A stretch of DNA of 64,000 nucleotides from Actinomycetospora cinnamomea (lineage in GTDB: Bacteria; Actinomycetota; Actinomycetes; Mycobacteriales; Pseudonocardiaceae): the NCBI RefSeq assembly GCF_003096675.1, contig NZ_QEKW01000001.1:496001-560000 (forward strand), given 5' to 3'. Under the pieces are notes generated by a model. It was not told where the DNA came from. It saw nothing but the letters and a program-made list of their open reading frames with translations, and did not search any database. Both the position numbers and the translations under genes were made by a program. Positions 9,343-22,075 of this stretch are shown piece after piece (positions within the stretch are counted from its first letter, which is position 1; every line of letters begins with the position of its first letter).

Positions 9343-9394
9343 GAGCGTGTGGCGTCACGGACACTGAACGTCAGCGATGGCCCACCGCTGACAC
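9343..9394 (+). repeat. 52-bp dispersed repeat, copy 1 (intergenic)
   Basis: This sequence recurs in reverse orientation at 46839-46890 with 49 of 52 bases identical (three mismatches, counted by eye). Its 3' half is an imperfect palindrome with 11-base arms, GTCAGCGATGG and CCACCGCTGAC, around one base. Here it begins 21 bases after the lipoprotein stop codon and does not interrupt a gene. Confidence 0.85.
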
Positions 9395-9416
9395 GACACG
9401 CCGCCCGCGACACGCC

Positions 9417-9461
9417 GCAGCCCCGGTCCTCCACCTCGGGGGTGCGGAGGGCCGGGGCCGC
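9417..9461. terminator. Bidirectional hairpin terminator
   Basis: Two 16-base arms (9417-9432 and 9446-9461) pair at 14 positions around a 13-base loop. There is no T-run, as usual in actinobacteria. It lies between the convergent lipoprotein gene (ending 9322) and the secreted-protein gene (ending 9512), so it can serve both. Confidence 0.7.
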
Positions 9462-9511
9462 GGGGCGCCTGATCTGGGGAGCGGATCAGGCGGATGTCAG
9501 GACGTGTCAGG

Positions 9512-9988
9512 TCACGCGAAGGACAGGAAGCTCTCGGCCTGCTCGTCGAGGGCGGCCGCGCCGGAGCCGGTCGCGTGGTGCACCTGCTGGGAGAGCTCGC
9601 CGGCGGCGCCGGAGAGGGCCTCCTCGCCGTCGGTGATCGACGAGTCCACGGGCACCCCGGCGCCGTTGAGCGTGTGCTCCAGGTCGCCGGCGCCGCGCTC
9701 GCCGATCGTCGTGACCTTGTCCTCGACGCTGGCGGCGTGGTCGCCGACGAGGCCCTCGAGGTCGCGGGCGCTGTCGGGCGCCTCGGTCTCGGGCAGGGCC
9801 TCGAGATCGCCGGCGAGGTCGGTGACCGCCGTCTGCGTGGTGTGTGCGGTCGCGTCGAAGTTCGGCTCGTCGGCGAACGCGAACGACGCGGTCCCGCCGG
9901 TCAGCGCGAGCGCCGCCGCAGCGGTGAACGCGCCGCGGCCCGCGACCTTGCCGACCGTGCTGGGCTGGCGGGCACGGTGTGCACCCAT
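9512..9988 (-). CDS. Small secreted alpha-helical protein, unknown function
   Basis: A 158-residue protein starting at the ATG at 9988, preceded by a strong AGGAGGG. A basic N-terminus and a hydrophobic core (AFTAAAALALTGGTASFAFA) form a Sec signal peptide, with cleavage probably after the second Ala-Phe-Ala near residue 40. The mature part is acidic, lacks cysteine, and consists of repeated amphipathic helical stretches rich in Asp, Glu, Ala and Leu (for example DLAGDLEALPE, DLEGLVGDHAASVEDKV, AAGELSQQVHHATG). I do not recognise a family; a structural cell-envelope protein is possible. Confidence 0.65.
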   Translation of the reverse strand: MGAHRARQPSTVGKVAGRGAFTAAAALALTGGTASFAFADEPNFDATAHTTQTAVTDLAGDLEALPETEAPDSARDLEGLVGDHAASVEDKVTTIGERGAGDLEHTLNGAGVPVDSSITDGEEALSGAAGELSQQVHHATGSGAAALDEQAESFLSFA

Positions 9989-10158
9989 TCGACCCTCCTG
10001 AGGATTCCGTGTGGCGTCGGGGGATGGACCGGACGGTGGCACGTGCTCACAGCCGGTCCGGGAGCGGCTACACGCTGCTCCCTGAATCCCCCAACGGGAG
10101 GAACCCGGTCGGGTTACGGGAAGGTCTCGAAAAAAGATGTTGGTCGGGCGCAACCGGC
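9989..10158 (-). promoter_or_regulatory. Upstream region of the secreted-protein gene with a stem-loop
   Basis: These 170 bases lie between gatB (ending 10159) and the secreted-protein start. On the minus strand the presumed leader holds a stem of GGGAGCAGC and GCCGCTCCC (10061-10083) and an AACCCG/CGGGTT repeat further upstream. No known riboswitch consensus was recognised. Confidence 0.3.
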
Positions 10159-11679
10159 TCAGCGGCAGCGCTCGAGCACCAGCTCCTGGACGCGCGCCGC
10201 GTCCGCCTGTCCGCGGGTGGCCTTCATCACCGCGCCGACGATCGCGCCCGCGGCCTTGGTCTTCCCTGCGCGGATCTTCTCGGCCACGGCGGGCTGTGCC
10301 GCCAGGGCCTCGTCCACCGCGGCGGTCAGCGCGCTCTCGTCGCTGACCACGGCCAGCCCCCGTCCGGCGACGACCTCGTCGGGGTCGCCCTCCCCCTCCA
10401 GGACGCCGTCGACGACCTGGCGCGCGAGCTTGTTGGTCAGCGTCCCCTCGGCGACCAGCGCGATCACGCGCGCGACCTGCGCGGGAGTGATCGACAGCTC
10501 CGGCAGCGTCACCTCGCGCTTGTTCGCCTGCTGCAGCAGGTAGGACACCCACCACGACCGCGCCGCCTCGGGCGGCGCGCCGGCCTCCACGGTGTCGGCG
10601 ACCAGGTCCAGCGCGTTGGCGTTGACCAGGTCGCGCAGCTCCTCGTCGGACAGGGACCACTCGGTCTGGATGCGGGCGCGCCGCTCCCACGGACGTTCGG
10701 GCAGGCCGGCGCGCAGCGACTCGACCCACGCGCTGCCGGGCTCGAGCGGGGGCAGGTCGGGCTCGGGGAAGTACCGGTAGTCGGCGAGCGTCTCCTTGGC
10801 CCGCCCCGGCGAGGTGGTGCCGGACTGCTCGTCGAAGTGGCGGGTCTCCTGGCGCACGGTGCCGCCGGAGAGCAGCACGCCGGCCTGGCGGCCCATCTCG
10901 TAGCGCACGGCGCGCTCCACCGAGCGCAGCGAGTTCACGTTCTTGGTCTCGGTGCGCGTGCCGAAGACCGGCGAGCCCTTGGGCGTCAGCGACACGTTCG
11001 CGTCGCAGCGCATCGAGCCCTGGTCCATGCGCACGTCGGAGACGCCGAGCCCGCGCAGGATGTCGCGCAGCGCCGTGACGTAGGCGCGCGCCACCATGGG
11101 CGCACGGTCGCGCGCTCCGACGATCGGCTTCGTGACGATCTCGATCAGCGGGACGCCGGAGCGGTTGTAGTCGAGCAGCGAGTAGTCCGCGCCGTGGATG
11201 CGCCCGGTGGCCCCGCCGACGTGCAGGGACTTGCCGGTGTCCTCCTCCATGTGCGCGCGCTCGATCTCCACGCGCCACGTGCCGCCGTCGTCGAGCGGCA
11301 CGTCGAGGTAGCCGTCGAAGACGATCGGGTCCTCGTACTGCGAGATCTGGAAGTTCTTCGGCATGTCCGGGTAGAAGTAGTTCTTCCGGGCGAAGCCGGA
11401 ACGTTCCCGGACCCGGCAGTTCAGCGCCAGGCCGATCTTGATGGCCGACTCGACGGCCGCACCGTTGACCCGCGGCAGCGACCCGGGCAGACCCAGGCAC
11501 ACGGGGCAGATGTTCGTGTTGGGTTCGGCGCCGAACGCGTTCGCGCAGCCGCAGAACATCTTGGTGGCCGTGTTGAGCTCCACGTGCACCTCGAGGCCCA
11601 TGACGGGGTCGAAGTGCTCGCAGACCTCCTCGACGGTGTAGGGCGCCGCTTCGACGCCCGGGGTGCTCACAGCGGTCAT
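10159..11679 (-). CDS. gatB: Asp/Glu-tRNA amidotransferase subunit B
   Basis: GatB is the kinase and tRNA-binding subunit of the GatCAB complex, which converts misacylated Glu-tRNA(Gln) or Asp-tRNA(Asn) to Gln- or Asn-tRNA. The 506-residue protein contains the GatB signature near its N-terminus ([18 protein letters not shown], then [19 protein letters not shown], including paired zinc-ligand cysteines), the catalytic core ([19 protein letters not shown]) and a C-terminal YqeY-type tail. The ATG at 11679 overlaps the gatA stop (ATGA). It is the third gene of gatC-gatA-gatB. Confidence 0.97.
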   Translation of the reverse strand: MTAVSTPGVEAAPYTVEEVCEHFDPVMGLEVHVELNTATKMFCGCANAFGAEPNTNICPVCLGLPGSLPRVNGAAVESAIKIGLALNCRVRERSGFARKNYFYPDMPKNFQISQYEDPIVFDGYLDVPLDDGGTWRVEIERAHMEEDTGKSLHVGGATGRIHGADYSLLDYNRSGVPLIEIVTKPIVGARDRAPMVARAYVTALRDILRGLGVSDVRMDQGSMRCDANVSLTPKGSPVFGTRTETKNVNSLRSVERAVRYEMGRQAGVLLSGGTVRQETRHFDEQSGTTSPGRAKETLADYRYFPEPDLPPLEPGSAWVESLRAGLPERPWERRARIQTEWSLSDEELRDLVNANALDLVADTVEAGAPPEAARSWWVSYLLQQANKREVTLPELSITPAQVARVIALVAEGTLTNKLARQVVDGVLEGEGDPDEVVAGRGLAVVSDESALTAAVDEALAAQPAVAEKIRAGKTKAAGAIVGAVMKATRGQADAARVQELVLERCR

Positions 11680-13220
11680 CGGGTCGTCTCCAGGGCACGC
11701 AGTTCCGGGATGCGCGGCGCGGCATCGGGGGTGGAGGAGCGTGCCGTCTCGTAGGCCGCGGCCACGCGGTAGGCGCGGTCGTCGGCGAGCGCGGGCGCCA
11801 TGACCTGCAGGCCGACCGGCAGACCGTCGTCGGGTGAGGTCCCGCACGGCACCGAGAGCGCCGCGTTGCCCGCGAGGTTGGCGGGGATCGTGCAGAGGTC
11901 GGCCAGGTACATGGCCAGCGGGTCGTCGACGCGCTCGCCGATCGCGAACGCCGTGGTGGGCGTCGTCGGCGAGACGAGCACGTCACACGTCTCGAACGCC
12001 GCGGTGAAGTCGCGGACGATCAGCGTGCGGGCCTTCTGCGCCTTCCCGTAGAGCGCGTCGTAGGAGCCGGCGGACAGGGCGTGGGTGCCGATCATGATGC
12101 GGCGCTTGACCTCCGCGCCGAAGCCCGCCTCACGGGTCAGCGACATGACCTCGTCGGTCGAGCGCTCGCCGTCGTCGCCGACACGCAGGCCGTAGCGCAT
12201 CGCGTCGAAGCGGGCGAGGTTGCTCGACGCCTCGCTCGGCGCGATGAGGTAGTACGCCGGCAGGGCGTAGGAGAACGACGGGCAGGACACCTCGACGACC
12301 TCGGCGCCCAGCTCGCCGAGCGTCCGCACGGCGTCGGTGAACGCCGCGAGCACGCCGGGCTGGTAACCCTCGCCGGACAGCTCGCCCACCACCCCGACGC
12401 GCACGCCGGCGAGGTCGCCGCGGGCGCCGGCCAGGGCGGCCTCGACGACGGGCGGCAGCGGCGCGTTCACCGAGGTCTGGTCGCATCGGTCGTGCCCGCC
12501 GACCACCTCGTGGAGCAGGGCGGCGTCGAGCACCGACCGCGCGCACGGCCCGATCTGGTCCAGCGACGAGGAGAACGCGACGAGCCCGTACCGGGACACC
12601 GTGCCGTAGGTCGGCTTGACCCCGACCGTGCCGGTGACGGCGCCCGGCTGGCGGATCGAGCCGCCCGTGTCGGACCCGAGCGCCAGCGGCGCCTCGCCCG
12701 CCGCGACGGACGCCGACGAGCCGCCGCCGGAGCCGCCGGGGACGCGCGTGAGATCCCAGGGGTTGCGGGTCGGGCCGAACGCGGAGTTCTCGGTCGAGCT
12801 GCCCATGGCGAACTCGTCGAGGTTGGTCTTGCCCAGCGGCACGAGGCCCGCGGCGCGCAGCCGGGCCACCACCGTCGCGTCGTACGGCGGGCGCCAGCCG
12901 TCGAGGATCCGCGAGGCGCACGTCGTCGGCATGTCGGTCGTGGTCAGGTTGTCCTTGAGCGCCACCGGGACACCGGCCAGCGGCGAGACGGGCCCGCCCT
13001 CGGCGATCGCCCGGTCGGCGGCCTCGGCCGCGGCCAGCGCGCCGTCGGCGTCGACGTGCAGAAACGCGTGCACCCCGTCGGGACCGGCCGACCCGTCGGA
13101 GGGGCCGTCCACGGCCTCGATGCGCTGCAGATGGGCCCGGGTGACCTCCACCGAGGACACCTCGCGGGCGTGGATGCGGCGCGCGAGCTCGGCGGCGTCG
13201 AGGGAGATCATGTCGCTCAC
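11676..13220 (-). CDS. gatA: Asp/Glu-tRNA amidotransferase subunit A
   Basis: GatA is the amidase subunit that releases ammonia from glutamine for the GatCAB reaction. The Ser-cisSer-Lys catalytic set is visible: Lys in VALKDNLTT and the serines in [14 protein letters not shown]. About 514 residues, normal for the family. A GTG at 13220 overlaps the gatC stop (GTGA) and gives the usual [13 protein letters not shown] start; an ATG nine bases further in is the alternative. Both neighbours overlap it by four bases, so the three subunits are translationally coupled. Confidence 0.97.
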   Translation of the reverse strand: MSDMISLDAAELARRIHAREVSSVEVTRAHLQRIEAVDGPSDGSAGPDGVHAFLHVDADGALAAAEAADRAIAEGGPVSPLAGVPVALKDNLTTTDMPTTCASRILDGWRPPYDATVVARLRAAGLVPLGKTNLDEFAMGSSTENSAFGPTRNPWDLTRVPGGSGGGSSASVAAGEAPLALGSDTGGSIRQPGAVTGTVGVKPTYGTVSRYGLVAFSSSLDQIGPCARSVLDAALLHEVVGGHDRCDQTSVNAPLPPVVEAALAGARGDLAGVRVGVVGELSGEGYQPGVLAAFTDAVRTLGELGAEVVEVSCPSFSYALPAYYLIAPSEASSNLARFDAMRYGLRVGDDGERSTDEVMSLTREAGFGAEVKRRIMIGTHALSAGSYDALYGKAQKARTLIVRDFTAAFETCDVLVSPTTPTTAFAIGERVDDPLAMYLADLCTIPANLAGNAALSVPCGTSPDDGLPVGLQVMAPALADDRAYRVAAAYETARSSTPDAAPRIPELRALETTR

Positions 13221-13513
13221 AGCTCCTCCCCCAGGATCCGGGGCACGCGGAAGCGGCCCTCCTCGGCGGCCGGCGCACCGGCGAGCGCCACATCGCGGGG
13301 CAGCGACGGCTCGGTCGCGTCGGCGCGCAGGACGTTGGTCTGCGGCACCACCTGGGCGGTCGGCGGCACGTCGTCCGGGATGTCGCCCACCGCCGAGACC
13401 GTGTCGACGATGGCGTCGATCTGTCGCGAGAACGTGTCCAGCTCCTCGTCGGTGACCGCGAGCCGGGCCAGACGGGCGAGGTGGGCGACGTCGTCGCGGG
13501 TGATGTCGGACAT
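13217..13513 (-). CDS. gatC: Asp/Glu-tRNA amidotransferase subunit C
   Basis: A 98-residue subunit that holds GatA and GatB together. It starts [20 protein letters not shown] and ends in the usual RVPRIL tail. A GGAGG ribosome-binding site precedes the ATG at 13513. It heads the gatCAB operon and is divergent from the ACT-domain gene. The 279-base region upstream (13514-13792) holds GC-rich inverted repeats but no gene that I can support. Confidence 0.96.
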   Translation of the reverse strand: MSDITRDDVAHLARLARLAVTDEELDTFSRQIDAIVDTVSAVGDIPDDVPPTAQVVPQTNVLRADATEPSLPRDVALAGAPAAEEGRFRVPRILGEEL

Positions 13514-13792
13514 GGTCCTCCGGGGTGGGTGAGCCGCGAACATCCAGTCTAGGACCGCCGCGAGCGGGGCCTCGACGAGGATTCGCGCGCCACGGCGTGA
13601 TCGGCGCTCGCCCCCGCGGGGGTCCGCCTGGGAGGATGCGCGGGCCCGCCGACGGGGTACCTCGGCGCGGTCGACCGGGGCGGCCCCGCACACCGCGGGG
13701 GCCACCGGGTCCGCGGGAGGAGCCGGGGCCGCGCACGGACGACGAGTGTCCGCGCGGGAGTCGTTTCGGGAGTCCGGACGTCGAGGAGGGCC

Positions 13793-14452
13793 GTGACCTA
13801 CCTGCTGCGCGTGGTGCTGCCCGACCGACCCGGCACCCTGGGGGCGCTCGCCTCCGCGCTCGGCGCCGAGGGCGCGGACATCCTCTCCGTCGACGTCGTC
13901 GAGCGGGGCGCCGGTTCCGCGGTGGACGACCTCGTCGTGGAGATGCCCAGCTCCCGACCCCCCGACGTCCTGATCACCGCGGCCGAGGCGGTGCGGGGTG
14001 TGGTGGTGGAGTCGGTGCGCCCGTTCGCCGGCGCGCTGGACACCACCCGGGAGCTGGAGCTGGTCGAGGCGGTCGCCGCCCACCCCGAGCAGGGCGTGAC
14101 GCTGCTGGCCGAGGGCGTGCCCGGCCTGTTCCGCTCTGCCTGGGCACTGGTCACCGAGGCCACCGGGGAGGGCGCCCGCGTGCGACGCGTCGCCTCCAGC
14201 GCGGCCGCCCCGGAGACCGAGGCGGCCGAGCTGCGCTGGCTGCCGCTCGACAAGGCCACGGTCCTCGACCCCGCCGGCGGCCACGCCGTGCCCGAGGCCT
14301 GGACCGACCTCGACACCGAGCTCGCCGCCGCCCCGGTGGGACGTCCCGAGCGCGCGCTGGTGGTGGGACGCCCGGGCGGTCCCGCGTTCCGACCGTCCGA
14401 GCTCGCCCGGCTGTCGCACCTCGCCGGCATCGTGGCGACGATCGTCGGCTGA
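13793..14452 (+). CDS. ACT-domain amino-acid-binding protein
   Basis: A 219-residue protein opening with a classical ACT start, [20 protein letters not shown], followed by the second strand ([13 protein letters not shown]). ACT domains bind amino acids to regulate enzymes or transcription. The C-terminal half is not recognised. The gene is divergent from gatCAB, a common neighbourhood in actinobacteria, which suggests but does not prove a link to amino-acid sensing. GTG start at 13793 after AGGAGGGCC. Confidence 0.8.
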   Translation: MTYLLRVVLPDRPGTLGALASALGAEGADILSVDVVERGAGSAVDDLVVEMPSSRPPDVLITAAEAVRGVVVESVRPFAGALDTTRELELVEAVAAHPEQGVTLLAEGVPGLFRSAWALVTEATGEGARVRRVASSAAAPETEAAELRWLPLDKATVLDPAGGHAVPEAWTDLDTELAAAPVGRPERALVVGRPGGPAFRPSELARLSHLAGIVATIVG

Positions 14453-14465
14453 CCTCCGATGCTGA

Positions 14466-14501
14466 CGGCCCACGACCCGCGGAGACCGGGGCCGTGGGCC
14501 G
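14466..14501. terminator. Hairpin terminator after the ACT-domain gene
   Basis: Perfect 9-base arms, CGGCCCACG at 14466-14474 and CGTGGGCCG at 14493-14501, lie just after the ACT-domain stop and just before the end of a convergent membrane-protein gene. Confidence 0.65.
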
Positions 14502-14522
14502 CTCGCCCGAGCGCGTCGCGGA

Positions 14523-14999
14523 TCAGCCGACTGCGACGGCCCGGTCGTCCCGACGCTCGGCGTCGCGCCCGGACGGCCGCCGCCGGGCGATCCCCGTGCG
14601 GGCGGCCAGGACGACGTAGGCGGCGACGAGGAGGTCGAAGCTGACGCAGGCGATCACCCAGGACCGGGGCGCGAACTCGTGCCCGGCGCCGATGTGGTGC
14701 AGGAGCACGTCCCAGAGCGGGTGGACCGCCCAGCCCGCGGCGAGCCAGTAGGGGGAGCCGCGGAGGCCGAGCAACCCGAGGACCCCGAGGGCGATGGCCT
14801 GGACGAGCTCGGCGAGCGCCCACCCGCCGGAGGCGCCGGCCCCTACCGCGAAGCCCAGGTACACGCCGCCGGCGATGAACAGGACGATCGCGAGGAGGGC
14901 GCGGCCGTGGATCTCGCCGGCGAACCGGGAGACCAGGAAGGCGGCGACGATCAGGAGCAGCGCGTTGACCGCTCCGCCGACGAGGAACTGTCCGATCAC
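14523..14999 (-). CDS. Small integral membrane protein, DUF6010-like
   Basis: A 158-residue protein with about five hydrophobic helices and a basic C-terminal tail. The motif WAVHPLWDVLLHHIG around residues 90-105 is typical of DUF6010-type membrane proteins, whose function is unknown. It is transcribed in the same direction as the large regulator gene upstream, 94 bases away, and may be read from that side. Confidence 0.6.
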   Translation of the reverse strand: MIGQFLVGGAVNALLLIVAAFLVSRFAGEIHGRALLAIVLFIAGGVYLGFAVGAGASGGWALAELVQAIALGVLGLLGLRGSPYWLAAGWAVHPLWDVLLHHIGAGHEFAPRSWVIACVSFDLLVAAYVVLAARTGIARRRPSGRDAERRDDRAVAVG

Positions 15000-15093
15000 G
15001 GCGTGGTCTCCGTCCGGGACGTGGTGGGTGTCGGGATCACGGCGTCGACGCTAGGAAGGTCCGCGAGTCGCGGCGCCGGCGAAACCGCCGGGT

Positions 15094-17814
15094 TCACTGC
15101 GGGACGACGCGGCCCAACTCGCCGCGGCTGCTGACGCCGAGCTTCGTGAAGACGTTGCGCAGGTGGAAGTCGACGGTGCGCGGGCTGACGAACAGCTGCC
15201 CGGCGACGTCCCGGTTGGACCGGCCCTGCGCGACGAGGGTCGCGACCTGCAGCTCCTGGGGCGTCAGCTGCGGGGTCCCGGCGCCCCCGCGACGGCGCGC
15301 GGACTCCCCCGACGCGCGCAGCTCCTGGCGGGCCCGCTGCGCCCACGGCTCGGCGCCGACCTCCTCGAACACGGCCAGCGCCGCCCGCAGGTGGGTGCGC
15401 GCGTCCACCCGACGTCGTGCACGACGCAGGTGCTCGCCGTAGGCGAGGCGGGTCCGTGCGGCGTCGACCCGGCGTGGCGAGAGTGCGTGGTGGCGGAGCG
15501 CGGACCTGAACAACGCCTCGGCGTCGTCGGCGTCGGCCACGAGGGCACGGCCGTGGGAGGCCACGGCGGCCGCCCACGACGAGCCCGTGGCCGCCGCGAA
15601 CGACGCGAGCTCGTCGGCCCACGCCGCGGCGGTGTCGGGCCGTCCGGCGCGGACCGCGGCCTCGAGGCGGTCGACGGCCGCGAGGTGCCGGGCGACGGAC
15701 AGCGACATCTGCTCCAGGTGCACCAGCGCCGCGTCCGGTCGGGCCTCGACGACACCGCGGACCCACGCCACGAGGTCACCGGCCAGGTTCCCGGTCGAGC
15801 CCGTCGGATGGGCGGAGAGCCGCTCGACCTCGGCCACGAGGTCGTCGGTCCCGTCGCCGCGCAGGGCCGCCAGCAGCGCGTCGTACGCGGCGGGCAGGAT
15901 CGCGAGGCTGGGGAGGCCGATCCGGTCGGCGAGCTGGCGCGCCTCGGCGACGTCGGCCCGCGCCGCCGACCAACGGCCGGTGGCGATCGGGGCGCCGAGT
16001 CGCCGCGTGAGGGCGTAGAGGACGAGGCTCGGCGAGCCGGAGTCGCGCGCCCTGTCGAGCAGGAGGGTGCCGTACCGCAGGACGGCCTCGTCGTCCTGCA
16101 GGTGCATGCCGGCGAGGACGAGGTTCGGGACCAGATCCTGTTCGGCGTCGGTGAACCGGTCACCGACCGCGACCGCGTCCTGAAGATGGACGGCGACGGC
16201 GGGCCAGTCGCCGCGCGGCACGGCGGCGAGGCCGTACCGGAGGCCGTCGAAGCAGCGCGCCCGGGCGTCGCCCTCGCACGCAGGCGGCACGGCCTCCGGG
16301 TCGAGGTCGGCTCCGGCATCGGGAGCGGCGGCGAACGAGGCCATGGCCGCCCCGAACATGGCCAGCTCGCGCGCCCGGTCGGGATCGAGGGCGGCGACGT
16401 CCCGTGCGACCGCGAGGACCATGCGACGGCCGAGGGACAGCGACCCGGTGTTCCACTCCACCCGGGCCCGCAACAGTCCGACGTCGGCCCGCAGGTGCGG
16501 GTCGGACACCTCGGCCAGGGCGGTGTCGGCGAGCGCCCGGGCACGCACCGGTCGACCGGCCGACCAGGCGGCGAGCGCGGCGGCGTATCGCCGCCGTCCG
16601 CGCTCGTCGCCGACCGCGGGCGTGAGCTCGGCAGCACGCTCCAGCGCCGCGCTCGCCGCCTCCTGACCACCTCGTCCACGCGCCCGGTCGGCCACGCGCT
16701 CGAGGTCCGCGGCGACCGCCTCGTCGACGTCCTCCGCCGCGGCGGCGAGGTGCCACGCGCGTCGGTCGTCGTCGGTCACCGCCGCGAGGGCGCGGTGGAC
16801 CCGGCGGCGGGCCGCGCTGGTCGCCGCACCGTGGACCGCCGACCGCACGAGTGGGTGGCGCAGCGCGATCTCGCCACCGTCGACCCGGATCAGTCCCGAC
16901 CGCTCCGCCGCGTCCAGCGCGTCGTCGCCGGCACCGAGCGTGGCCGCGGCCCGCCGCACCGTGCCGATCCGGCCGGAGTCGTCGGCCGCGGCGACGAGCA
17001 GGAGCGTCCGGGCCGGCTCCGGCAGGCGCCGGGCGCGGTCGAGGAACACCCGCTCGACACCCTCGGTCACCGGTAGCCGCGGCGGCATCGGCGCCCGGCC
17101 GGCCAGCTGCGCCGCGGACAGGGCCCCGGGGAGCTCGACCAGCGCGAGCGGGTTGCCGCCGGTGCGGGCGACGAGCCCCTCGCCGACCTCGGCGGGGACG
17201 GCGACACCACTGCGCTCGGCGAGCAGGGCGAGGGCCGCATCGTGGTCCAGCCCGGCGACGGTCCGCGTGGGCAGGTCCACGTCGTCGAACCCGTCCGGGC
17301 GGGTCCCGAACAGCAGGGCGACGCGCTCGGCGGCCACCCGGCGGGCGACGAAGAGCAGCGCGGCGGCCGAGGCGTCGTCGAGCCAGTGCGCGTCGTCGAC
17401 GACGGCGAGCACCGGCGCGTCCCCGGCGACCTCCGCGAGCAGGCTCAGCGCCCCGAGGAAGGCCAGGAACCGGTCGGTGTCGGCCTCGTCCTCCTTGCCG
17501 ACCGCGGCGCCCAGCGCCCGCGCCTGGCGGGCCGGCAGCCGCCCCAGGAGAGGCGTGACCGGTCGCAGCAGTCGCTGCAGCGCCGCGAAGGCCAGGGGGG
17601 ACTCGGACTCCACGCCCTGGGTCCGCAGCACGCGCATGCCCTCGGCGTTCGCGACGGCATCGGCCAGCAGCGCCGACTTCCCCGTCCCCGGCTCCCCCCG
17701 CAGCACCAGCGCGCCGCCGCGCGACGACCAGGCCTCGTCGAGGAGCTGCGTGATGGCGGCCCGCTCCGCGGCGCGCCCGTGCAACACGGGGGCGACCCTA
17801 CGTCGGGCGCGCAC
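15094..17814 (-). CDS. Large ATP-binding LuxR-family (LAL) transcriptional regulator
   Basis: A 906-residue regulator of the LAL class. The N-terminal AAA/STAND ATPase carries a Walker A motif GEPGTGKSALL (near residue 40) and a Walker B-like VLAVVDDAHWLDD (near residue 140). A long alpha-helical, TPR-like middle follows. The C-terminus is a LuxR helix-turn-helix: LTPQELQVATLVAQGRSNRD, then SPRTVDFHLRNVFTKLGV. LAL proteins usually activate a nearby pathway upon ligand binding. Neighbours (a DUF6010-like protein and a BKACE enzyme) do not point to a clear target. Confidence 0.93.
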   Translation of the reverse strand: MRARRRVAPVLHGRAAERAAITQLLDEAWSSRGGALVLRGEPGTGKSALLADAVANAEGMRVLRTQGVESESPLAFAALQRLLRPVTPLLGRLPARQARALGAAVGKEDEADTDRFLAFLGALSLLAEVAGDAPVLAVVDDAHWLDDASAAALLFVARRVAAERVALLFGTRPDGFDDVDLPTRTVAGLDHDAALALLAERSGVAVPAEVGEGLVARTGGNPLALVELPGALSAAQLAGRAPMPPRLPVTEGVERVFLDRARRLPEPARTLLLVAAADDSGRIGTVRRAAATLGAGDDALDAAERSGLIRVDGGEIALRHPLVRSAVHGAATSAARRRVHRALAAVTDDDRRAWHLAAAAEDVDEAVAADLERVADRARGRGGQEAASAALERAAELTPAVGDERGRRRYAAALAAWSAGRPVRARALADTALAEVSDPHLRADVGLLRARVEWNTGSLSLGRRMVLAVARDVAALDPDRARELAMFGAAMASFAAAPDAGADLDPEAVPPACEGDARARCFDGLRYGLAAVPRGDWPAVAVHLQDAVAVGDRFTDAEQDLVPNLVLAGMHLQDDEAVLRYGTLLLDRARDSGSPSLVLYALTRRLGAPIATGRWSAARADVAEARQLADRIGLPSLAILPAAYDALLAALRGDGTDDLVAEVERLSAHPTGSTGNLAGDLVAWVRGVVEARPDAALVHLEQMSLSVARHLAAVDRLEAAVRAGRPDTAAAWADELASFAAATGSSWAAAVASHGRALVADADDAEALFRSALRHHALSPRRVDAARTRLAYGEHLRRARRRVDARTHLRAALAVFEEVGAEPWAQRARQELRASGESARRRGGAGTPQLTPQELQVATLVAQGRSNRDVAGQLFVSPRTVDFHLRNVFTKLGVSSRGELGRVVPQ

Positions 17815-17862
17815 GACCCGGCGATCCCGCCGGTGCGACCACCGACGGCCTCGTGGACGGCG

Positions 17863-18684
17863 TCAGCGCCGGTGCTCGGCGCGCGAGCCACCCGGCCACA
17901 GGCTCGAGCCGCGCAGCCCGCCGGCACGCCCACCGGAGCGGCGGCGCTCGTAGCGGCCGGCCACGTCCTTGCCCTGCGCGTAGCGCACGAGCTCCTCGTT
18001 GCCGGTGGCCAGCCAGGTGCCGTCGGGGCCCTTGAGGGTGTCCTCGAAGCCGATGCGGGTGTCGAGGTGGTTGCGCTTGGCGTACTCGAGCACCGGCCAG
18101 GCGCCGCCCTCCTCCCCGTGCAGCAGGATCGGCGCGGGCACGGGCCCGAGGGCCTTGAGGATGCGCACGGCCTCGGCGACGGCGGTGTCGGGGTCGGTGA
18201 CGGTGACCTCGGCCAGCACCCGGACCGTCCCGCGCGGCAGCCCGGCCTGCTTGAGCTGCACGGCGTCGCCCGTGGTCCAGACGCCGAGCTCGACCCCGAT
18301 GCCGACCGCGTCGAGGGCGGCGCACACCCGCTGCCACCCGCGCTCGTGGACGTTCACCGAGGCCACGTCGGGGCGCGCGTGCGGCGGGAGCTTGCCCCAC
18401 TGCCCGATGAGCTCGGTGCGCTTGAGGGGATCGGGCTCGACCCAGCGCGCCGTGGTCACGCCGATCTCGAGCTCGGGGGCCTCGCGCCGGATCGTCCCCA
18501 CCACCGTGCCGATGACACCGGGGGCAAGGCTCTCCTGCCCGTCGCGGTCGCGCGGGTGCACGTGGAGGCTCTCGACGCCGAGGGCCGCGACCGCCCGCGC
18601 GTCGCGCGCGAGGTGGCGCGGGCTCATGGGTACGGCGGGGTACACGTCGGCAGGGCGGGCACCGTTGGGGCAACACTGCAGCAC
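17863..18684 (-). CDS. Beta-keto acid cleavage enzyme (BKACE, DUF849) family protein
   Basis: A 273-residue member of the family that includes 3-keto-5-aminohexanoate cleavage enzyme, which condenses a beta-keto acid with acetyl-CoA to give acetoacetate plus a CoA ester. Metal ligands are seen in SLHVHPRDRDGQESL; other conserved stretches are VNVHERGW, GVWTTGDAV and TRIGFEDTLKGPDG. The start is a GTG preceded by GGAGGGAGG, which gives CCPNGARP close to the N-terminus as usual. The last 25 residues are Arg/Gly-rich and not conserved. Substrate unknown. Confidence 0.78.
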   Translation of the reverse strand: MLQCCPNGARPADVYPAVPMSPRHLARDARAVAALGVESLHVHPRDRDGQESLAPGVIGTVVGTIRREAPELEIGVTTARWVEPDPLKRTELIGQWGKLPPHARPDVASVNVHERGWQRVCAALDAVGIGVELGVWTTGDAVQLKQAGLPRGTVRVLAEVTVTDPDTAVAEAVRILKALGPVPAPILLHGEEGGAWPVLEYAKRNHLDTRIGFEDTLKGPDGTWLATGNEELVRYAQGKDVAGRYERRRSGGRAGGLRGSSLWPGGSRAEHRR

Positions 18685-18898
18685 CGCCGCGTCCCTCCCT
18701 CCACCCTCGACCGTTGTGTCCAGCTTCAACCTTCCCGGCGACGAGGGCAACGCCTACCGGTCGGCGGCCGGGTCCGGGCCGCGACGCCACCTGGACGTCG
18801 CAGGCGCCGTCACCCGACGGTGTGAGTGTGCCCGACGTCGGCGACGGGCGTTGCGGCAGCTCCGCGCCGCTGGTCGCCGCGGGGCGGCCCGCCGGCCC

Positions 18899-22047
<3,149 letters not shown>

Positions 22048-22075
22048 GCCGGTCAGTGGATCACCAGCCGTGGGG

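Noticed and set aside
9989-10158. Cyclic-di-AMP (ydaO-type) riboswitch before the secreted protein
   Set aside because: Actinobacterial secreted wall proteins often have one, but the conserved core was not found in this leader.
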